In this document: one piece after another, positions 59,975 through 64,000 of the stretch
Layout of the letters: each line of letters begins with the position of its first letter
How positions within the stretch are numbered: the first letter of the stretch is position 1
NCBI RefSeq assembly: GCF_050920755.1
Contig: NZ_CP158480.1
Coordinates: 2,666,001-2,730,000 of the forward strand
DNA from: Oligella sp050920755
Lineage (GTDB): Bacteria > Pseudomonadota > Gammaproteobacteria > Burkholderiales > Burkholderiaceae_B
Reading direction: 5' to 3'
Length of the DNA: 64,000 nucleotides
Translations under genes and position numbers: made by a program
The notes under the pieces: generated by a model
The model's database searches: none
What the model saw: the letters and a program-made list of their open reading frames with translations, nothing else
What the model was told of the DNA's origin: nothing

Positions 59975-61051
59975 TCAATTTTCAATCACATCAGCTAAGC
60001 CTTGCTTTTCTAATAGATTGTTCAACTGCTCCCAGTCATGAAAGTCTATCAATAATTGCCCTTTTTGCTTTGCATTTACCTTAATTGTAACTTTAGTCCC
60101 TAAGTAATCTGACAACGCCTCTTCAAGGCGCACCACATCCCTACTTCTTTCTTTGGTGATAATCTTCTTAGATTGATTATCTTTGTTAAGAAATTGCTTA
60201 ACAAGCCTTTCAGTCTCTCGCACCGATAACTGCTTCGCTACTACCTGATGTACCAACAGAATTTGCTCTGCCGCACTAACGGCTAATAAAGCTCTGGCAT
60301 GTCCCATATCAATTTGCCCCTCCAGCAACTGCTCTTGCACAGGTTCGGCTAAATTAAGTAATCTTAGCAAATTTGAAGTATAGGAACGAGAACGTCCAAT
60401 GCTCTCGGCTGCCTCCTCATGAGTAAAATTAAACTCATCAATCAAGCGACGTATCCCTTTGGCCTCTTCTAACGGGTTCAAATCCTCGCGCTGCATATTT
60501 TCGATCAACGCCATAATAGCGGCTTGTTCGTCATTCACATCGCGAATTAGTACCGGTACCTCATTTAAACCGGCAATTTTTGCCGCTCTAAAACGTCTTT
60601 CACCGGCAATAATTTCAAATACGTCCTTTTCTCCCGCTAAAGGTCGCACTAATAAAGGCTGCATAATACCTTCACGAGCAATCGAGTCGGCTAATTCATC
60701 GAGCTTTTCCTGCTCCATTTTAGTACGTGGCTGATACTTACCGGCACGCAACTGCTTTAATTGCAAAGTATTTGTCATTGATTGGAGAGCGATAGTTTCA
60801 CTTGGAGTAGCCGCAGGTGTGTCTATATTTGTAGCCACACTGTCAAGTGTCGCATCGCCACGAATCACTTGCGTCATGCTGATATCATCACCTAACAGTG
60901 CACCTAAACCTCTACCTAAACCCTTAGCTTGTTTCTTTGCTACCGTTGATTTGATTGTCGCTTTTTTTGCGCTTGTTTTTTTTGCTGCGGTTGTTCTTTT
61001 TGCGACAGTAGTTTTAGAAGTTATTTTTTTAGTTGCTGATTTACTAACCAT
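59975..61051 (-). CDS. parB: Chromosome-partitioning protein ParB
   Basis: A 358-residue CTPase/DNA-binding clamp that loads at parS. After a Lys/Thr/Ala-rich tail of about 42 residues comes GLGRGLGALLGDD, then LQLKQLRAGKYQPRTKMEQEKL, the ParB motif IIAGERRFRAAKIAG, ENMQREDLNPLEEAKG, the HTH (THEEAAESIGRSRSYTSNLLRLL) and the C-terminal dimer domain. A consensus parS lies 1.5 kb away. The basic N-terminal extension is longer than usual. ParA follows the standard order upstream (40-bp gap). Confidence 0.95.
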   Translation of the reverse strand: MVSKSATKKITSKTTVAKRTTAAKKTSAKKATIKSTVAKKQAKGLGRGLGALLGDDISMTQVIRGDATLDSVATNIDTPAATPSETIALQSMTNTLQLKQLRAGKYQPRTKMEQEKLDELADSIAREGIMQPLLVRPLAGEKDVFEIIAGERRFRAAKIAGLNEVPVLIRDVNDEQAAIMALIENMQREDLNPLEEAKGIRRLIDEFNFTHEEAAESIGRSRSYTSNLLRLLNLAEPVQEQLLEGQIDMGHARALLAVSAAEQILLVHQVVAKQLSVRETERLVKQFLNKDNQSKKIITKERSRDVVRLEEALSDYLGTKVTIKVNAKQKGQLLIDFHDWEQLNNLLEKQGLADVIEN

Positions 61052-61091
61052 TTCTCTATACTTTAATTTAAATTTAAACTAATTAGCCTGA

Positions 61092-61862
61092 TTATTTTTT
61101 CTTAGTGATTTTTAAAAGCTCTTTAGCAAACTGCAGATATGCCTTAGCCCCTCGTGATGATTTATCATACTGGATACCGGGCACACCATAACTTGGGGCT
61201 TCAGCTAAGCGGACATTACGCGGGATTACCGTTTTAAATACTTTATCGCGAAAGTACTCTTCCAATTGCTCAGAGACTTGTTGCTGCAAAGTCATCCGCG
61301 GATCAAACATCACTCTTAGTAAACCGGTTATTTCTAAATTCGGATTGATATTTTGATAAACACGCTTGACCGTATTAACCAGATCCGATAATCCTTCCAA
61401 TGCAAAATACTCACATTGCATTGGAATAATGACACCATCGGCCGTAGCAAGCGCATTAATAGTTAATAAAGATAAAGTAGGCGGACAATCGATTAAGATA
61501 AAGTCGTAATCTTTGCTCAATTCAGCAATGGCATTTTTTAAGCGATACTCTCGATCTTCCAGTTCCATCAAATCAATATCAGCACCCGAGAGCTCACGAT
61601 TACTGGCTAAGACATCATAGCCACTAGTCTCTGAGGTCACCACGGTATCATTAATCCCGGCTTGGCCGATTAATACGTGATAAACATTTGAATTTAAATC
61701 ATTTTTTTCGACACCGGAGCCCATAGTCGCATTACCCTGGGGGTCCAAATCAATCAAAAGGACCTTTTTTTTATTAGCTGCTAGACCGGCGGCGAGATTA
61801 ATTGCAGTGGTCGTTTTACCAACACCACCCTTTTGATTCGCTACACAATATATCTTGGGCAA
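61092..61862 (-). CDS. parA: Chromosome-partitioning ATPase ParA (Soj)
   Basis: A 256-residue Walker-type ATPase. The deviant Walker A KGGVGKTTTAINLA is at about 10-23, Walker A' LLIDLDPQGNAT near 38, and Walker B FILIDCPPTLSL near 122. It lacks an N-terminal HTH, as chromosomal (type Ib-like) ParA proteins do. It lies 9 bp after rsmG and 40 bp before parB. Confidence 0.96.
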   Translation of the reverse strand: MPKIYCVANQKGGVGKTTTAINLAAGLAANKKKVLLIDLDPQGNATMGSGVEKNDLNSNVYHVLIGQAGINDTVVTSETSGYDVLASNRELSGADIDLMELEDREYRLKNAIAELSKDYDFILIDCPPTLSLLTINALATADGVIIPMQCEYFALEGLSDLVNTVKRVYQNINPNLEITGLLRVMFDPRMTLQQQVSEQLEEYFRDKVFKTVIPRNVRLAEAPSYGVPGIQYDKSSRGAKAYLQFAKELLKITKKK

Positions 61863-61871
61863 TTTAATCTC

Positions 61872-62525
61872 CTAATCCTTTCTACTCATCCATATTAAAC
61901 AACGCTCAGCATCCATATCTACCACGTGTAGTTTGTGCCAAGAACTTAGCTGCCAATCAGTACTACTTTCTAACTCAGCCACCTCATCCTCGAGATAATG
62001 ACCCTTCATCGCAGCAAGTTCACCGTCAAGTTTAAGTGTATGTCCTGACCAATTAGCAAAATCACTCAATGAAGCAAAAGCTCTTGAAATTACTAAATCT
62101 GCAGTATTAGAAATATACTCTTCAATTCTACCGTGTTTTGAACGCAGATTCTTCAAGCCCAAACGCCCGGCAACCATTGTAATAAATGTGGTCTTTTTCT
62201 CAACTGCATCAATACAAGTTATCTGCCATTGTGGGCAACAAATCGCAATAATAACTCCCGGTAAGCCACCACCTGAACCAACATCCAATACGGTAAGTGG
62301 CGAGCTTACGTCAAACCTCTCAATTAATGACGGTATCACTGAAAGACTATCAAATAGATGCTGAATCAAAATTTGTTCAGCATCTTTGATCGCAGTGATA
62401 TTATACGTTTTATTCCACTTTTGTATAAGCTCAAGGTAGAGCAAAATATCCTGCCTTTGTTTATCATCAAGCGATAAGCCCATTTGCTTCGCAGCTTGAC
62501 TTAAACGGACATTAAAGTCACTCAT
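61872..62525 (-). CDS. rsmG: 16S rRNA (guanine527-N7)-methyltransferase
   Basis: A 217-residue SAM-dependent methyltransferase (GidB). The SAM-binding motif VLDVGSGGGLPGVIIAI is at about 75-91, with the N-terminal KWNKTYNITAIKD and NLRSKHGRIEEY. It modifies G527 of 16S rRNA; loss gives low-level streptomycin resistance in other bacteria. Standard neighbour of mnmG and parAB. Confidence 0.95.
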   Translation of the reverse strand: MSDFNVRLSQAAKQMGLSLDDKQRQDILLYLELIQKWNKTYNITAIKDAEQILIQHLFDSLSVIPSLIERFDVSSPLTVLDVGSGGGLPGVIIAICCPQWQITCIDAVEKKTTFITMVAGRLGLKNLRSKHGRIEEYISNTADLVISRAFASLSDFANWSGHTLKLDGELAAMKGHYLEDEVAELESSTDWQLSSWHKLHVVDMDAERCLIWMSRKD

Positions 62526-62557
62526 AAAAACCTTACCTTCAGTGATTTATTTATCAT

Positions 62558-62573
62558 TGTTTCACGTGAAACA
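62558..62573. promoter_or_regulatory. parS centromere site
   Basis: TGTTTCACGTGAAACA, an exact 16-bp palindrome identical to the consensus ParB-loading site. It lies in the rsmG-mnmG spacer, 33 bases before the rsmG start, and 1.5 kb from parB. parS sites cluster near the replication origin. Confidence 0.95.
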
Positions 62574-62590
62574 TTCAATATTATAAGAAA

Positions 62591-62620
62591 GCCTCTAAAA
62601 CTTTATTTCGTTTTAGAAGC
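62591..62620 (-). terminator. Terminator after mnmG
   Basis: GCCTCTAAAAC and GTTTTAGAAGC pair with one mismatch around an 8-base loop, 22 bases past the mnmG stop. On the minus strand TTTCTTATAATATT follows. It would separate mnmG from rsmG-parAB, and the parS site lies just beyond it. Confidence 0.6.
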
Positions 62621-62642
62621 TTAATTGGTTGTGAGCTATAGA

Positions 62643-64000
62643 CTATGCTTTTACAGTCTGCTGTGCGCGTTTTAAATGGATTAATAATAATGAAATCGCA
62701 GCCGGAGTAATACCCGAAATTCGCGAAGCTTGTCCAATAGTCTCCGGTCTATGCTTATTCAAAAATGAACGAGCTTCGATAGATAGATTAGTGATTGCAT
62801 CGTAATCAAAATCAGCCGGTATTCTCATATTTTCAAATTGCTGTTGACGCTTAACCTCTTCTTGTTGTCTATCAATATAACCGGCATATTTTATTTGGAT
62901 TTCCACCTGATCGATTTCATCATGAGTTAAATCCATATCGCTAGCAAAGCTCTCACCCGCTTTGCTTTTTAAATTCATTAAAGATTCATAATTAACATTT
63001 GGACGCTTGAGAAGCTCAGCCAAGACATAAGCCTTTTCAAGGGCACTACCTAATACTTCAGCTGCCTCAGTACGATCATAGGTTTCACTATGTACACGAA
63101 TTGAACTTAAACGCTTAATTTCCTCTTGTACATTATGACGTTTTGCTTCAAAAGCATCCCAACGGGCCTGTGGCACTACACCCAAACGATAGCCGATTTC
63201 AGTTAGTCTGAAATCAGCATTATCTTCTCTTAAACTTAATCGATACTCTGCACGCGAAGTGAACATACGATAAGGCTCTGTTACGCCACGTGTAATTAAA
63301 TCATCTACTAATACACCTAAATACGCTTCATCTCGGCGAGGAGTCCAGCTCTCCTTACCTTGCAATAGTAAAGAAGCATTAATACCAGCCAATAGGCCTT
63401 GCGCAGCAGCCTCTTCATAACCGGTAGTGCCATTAATCTGCCCTGCTAAAAATAATCCCTTAATATGCTTACTTTCCAAGCTCGACTTTAATTCGCGAGG
63501 ATCATAATAATCGTATTCAATCGCATAGCCCGGTCGAAGAATATGAGCATTTTCCAACCCGCGAATACTACGCACTAATTTAAATTGAATATCGAATGGC
63601 AAACTGGTTGAAATACCGTTTGGATAAATCTCGTGAGTATTTAAACCCTCAGGTTCAAGGAAGATTTGGTGAGAATCTTTATCTGCAAAGCGATTAATTT
63701 TATCCTCAACGGATGGACAATAACGCGGTCCAACACCGTCAATCTTGCCGGTAAACATCGGTGAACGATCAAATCCACTTCGAATAATATCGTGAGTACG
63801 TTCATTGGTTTGAGTAATCCAGCAGGAGATTTGACGAGGCGGGGGTGCTGTACGACCCAAATAGGAGAATACTGGAATAGGATCAGTATCACCCGGTTGC
63901 TCAATTAAATGCGTAAAATCAATCGTACGTGCATCTAATCGTGGAGGTGTACCGGTTTTTAATCGTCCTTGAGGTAGGTTAAGCTCTTTTAAACGGTGCG
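62643..64000 (-). CDS. mnmG: tRNA uridine 5-carboxymethylaminomethyl modification enzyme (5' end outside window)
   Basis: The C-terminal 450 or so residues of MnmG (GidA), which with MnmE modifies U34 of certain tRNAs. Visible motifs are GRLKTGTPPRLDARTIDF, CWITQTNERTH, GPRYCPSVEDKI, RPGYAIEYDYYDPRELK, GLFLAGQINGTTGYEEAAAQGLLAGINA and SRAEYRLSLREDNADFRLT, ending with the MnmE-binding helical domain. The frame remains open to base 64,000, so the start is beyond the window. Confidence 0.95.
   Translation of the reverse strand, partial: HRLKELNLPQGRLKTGTPPRLDARTIDFTHLIEQPGDTDPIPVFSYLGRTAPPPRQISCWITQTNERTHDIIRSGFDRSPMFTGKIDGVGPRYCPSVEDKINRFADKDSHQIFLEPEGLNTHEIYPNGISTSLPFDIQFKLVRSIRGLENAHILRPGYAIEYDYYDPRELKSSLESKHIKGLFLAGQINGTTGYEEAAAQGLLAGINASLLLQGKESWTPRRDEAYLGVLVDDLITRGVTEPYRMFTSRAEYRLSLREDNADFRLTEIGYRLGVVPQARWDAFEAKRHNVQEEIKRLSSIRVHSETYDRTEAAEVLGSALEKAYVLAELLKRPNVNYESLMNLKSKAGESFASDMDLTHDEIDQVEIQIKYAGYIDRQQEEVKRQQQFENMRIPADFDYDAITNLSIEARSFLNKHRPETIGQASRISGITPAAISLLLIHLKRAQQTVKA

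Overview
The window looks like a near-origin stretch of a betaproteobacterial chromosome, most probably Alcaligenaceae (Burkholderiales). The grounds are the order mnmG-rsmG-parA-parB beside tRNA-Tyr/Gly/Thr-tuf-tRNA-Trp-secE-nusG-rplKAJL-rpoBC and a str operon rpsL-rpsG-fusA-tuf-rpsJ, together with a Bordetella-like haem uptake operon. Base composition is moderate and poly-A/T runs are common. The genus cannot be fixed from the sequence alone; Oligella or a relative is a guess.

Layout. 1-2,283: a small membrane-protein gene, a broken small gene, an IS5-family element (copy 1) and the terminator of the str operon. 2,284-7,154 (minus): rpsJ, tuf, fusA, rpsG, rpsL with a long structured leader. 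7,584-15,505: a cluster matching the itaconate-degradation locus of Pseudomonas aeruginosa (LysR, itaconyl-CoA hydratase, CoA-transferase, citramalyl-CoA lyase, divergent acyl-CoA dehydrogenase and MmgE/PrpD protein). IS5 copy 2 removes the last 26 codons of the MmgE/PrpD gene. 15,588-18,935: a DUF1289 protein, a PACE-type efflux protein, serA and a SotB-like exporter. 19,048-29,149: an SDR, a CatR-like regulator and a complete operon catB-catA-[two-component flavin hydroxylase]-catI-catJ-pcaF-pcaD-catC, which would take a phenol to succinyl-CoA and acetyl-CoA by the ortho (beta-ketoadipate) route. 29,262-32,052: two tandem dynamin-like GTPases. 32,131-37,277: three nested insertion sequences (an IS21-type element inside an inverted copy of itself, inside IS5 copy 3), placed exactly between the ribosome binding site and start codon of a second catI gene (37,280-37,972). 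37,987-44,093 (minus): hmuRSTUV-type haem uptake under a Fur box. 44,442-57,902 (minus): rpoC, rpoB, rplL, rplJ, rplA, rplK, nusG, secE, tRNA-Trp and the second tuf, then tRNA-Thr, -Gly and -Tyr. 58,609-59,933: an IS256-family element with a clean 8-bp target duplication. 59,975-64,000: parB, parA, rsmG, a canonical parS site and the 3' part of mnmG, which runs off the window.

How it fits together. A roughly 37-kb catabolic, haem-uptake and IS-rich block lies between rpoC and rpsL, two parts of the translation/transcription supercluster that are usually close together. Its functions (itaconate breakdown, aromatic breakdown, haem capture, export) suit a host-associated heterotroph. Insertion sequences have remodelled the block: one cut a gene's 3' end, one separated an RBS from its start codon, and one IS5 copy has no matching target duplication, which suggests a recombination joint. 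The least described items are the tandem GTPase pair, the three-deep IS nest with an apparently re-created RBS for the orphan catI, and a double-hairpin switch inside the hydroxylase operon. All functions are inferred from sequence only; no searches were run.
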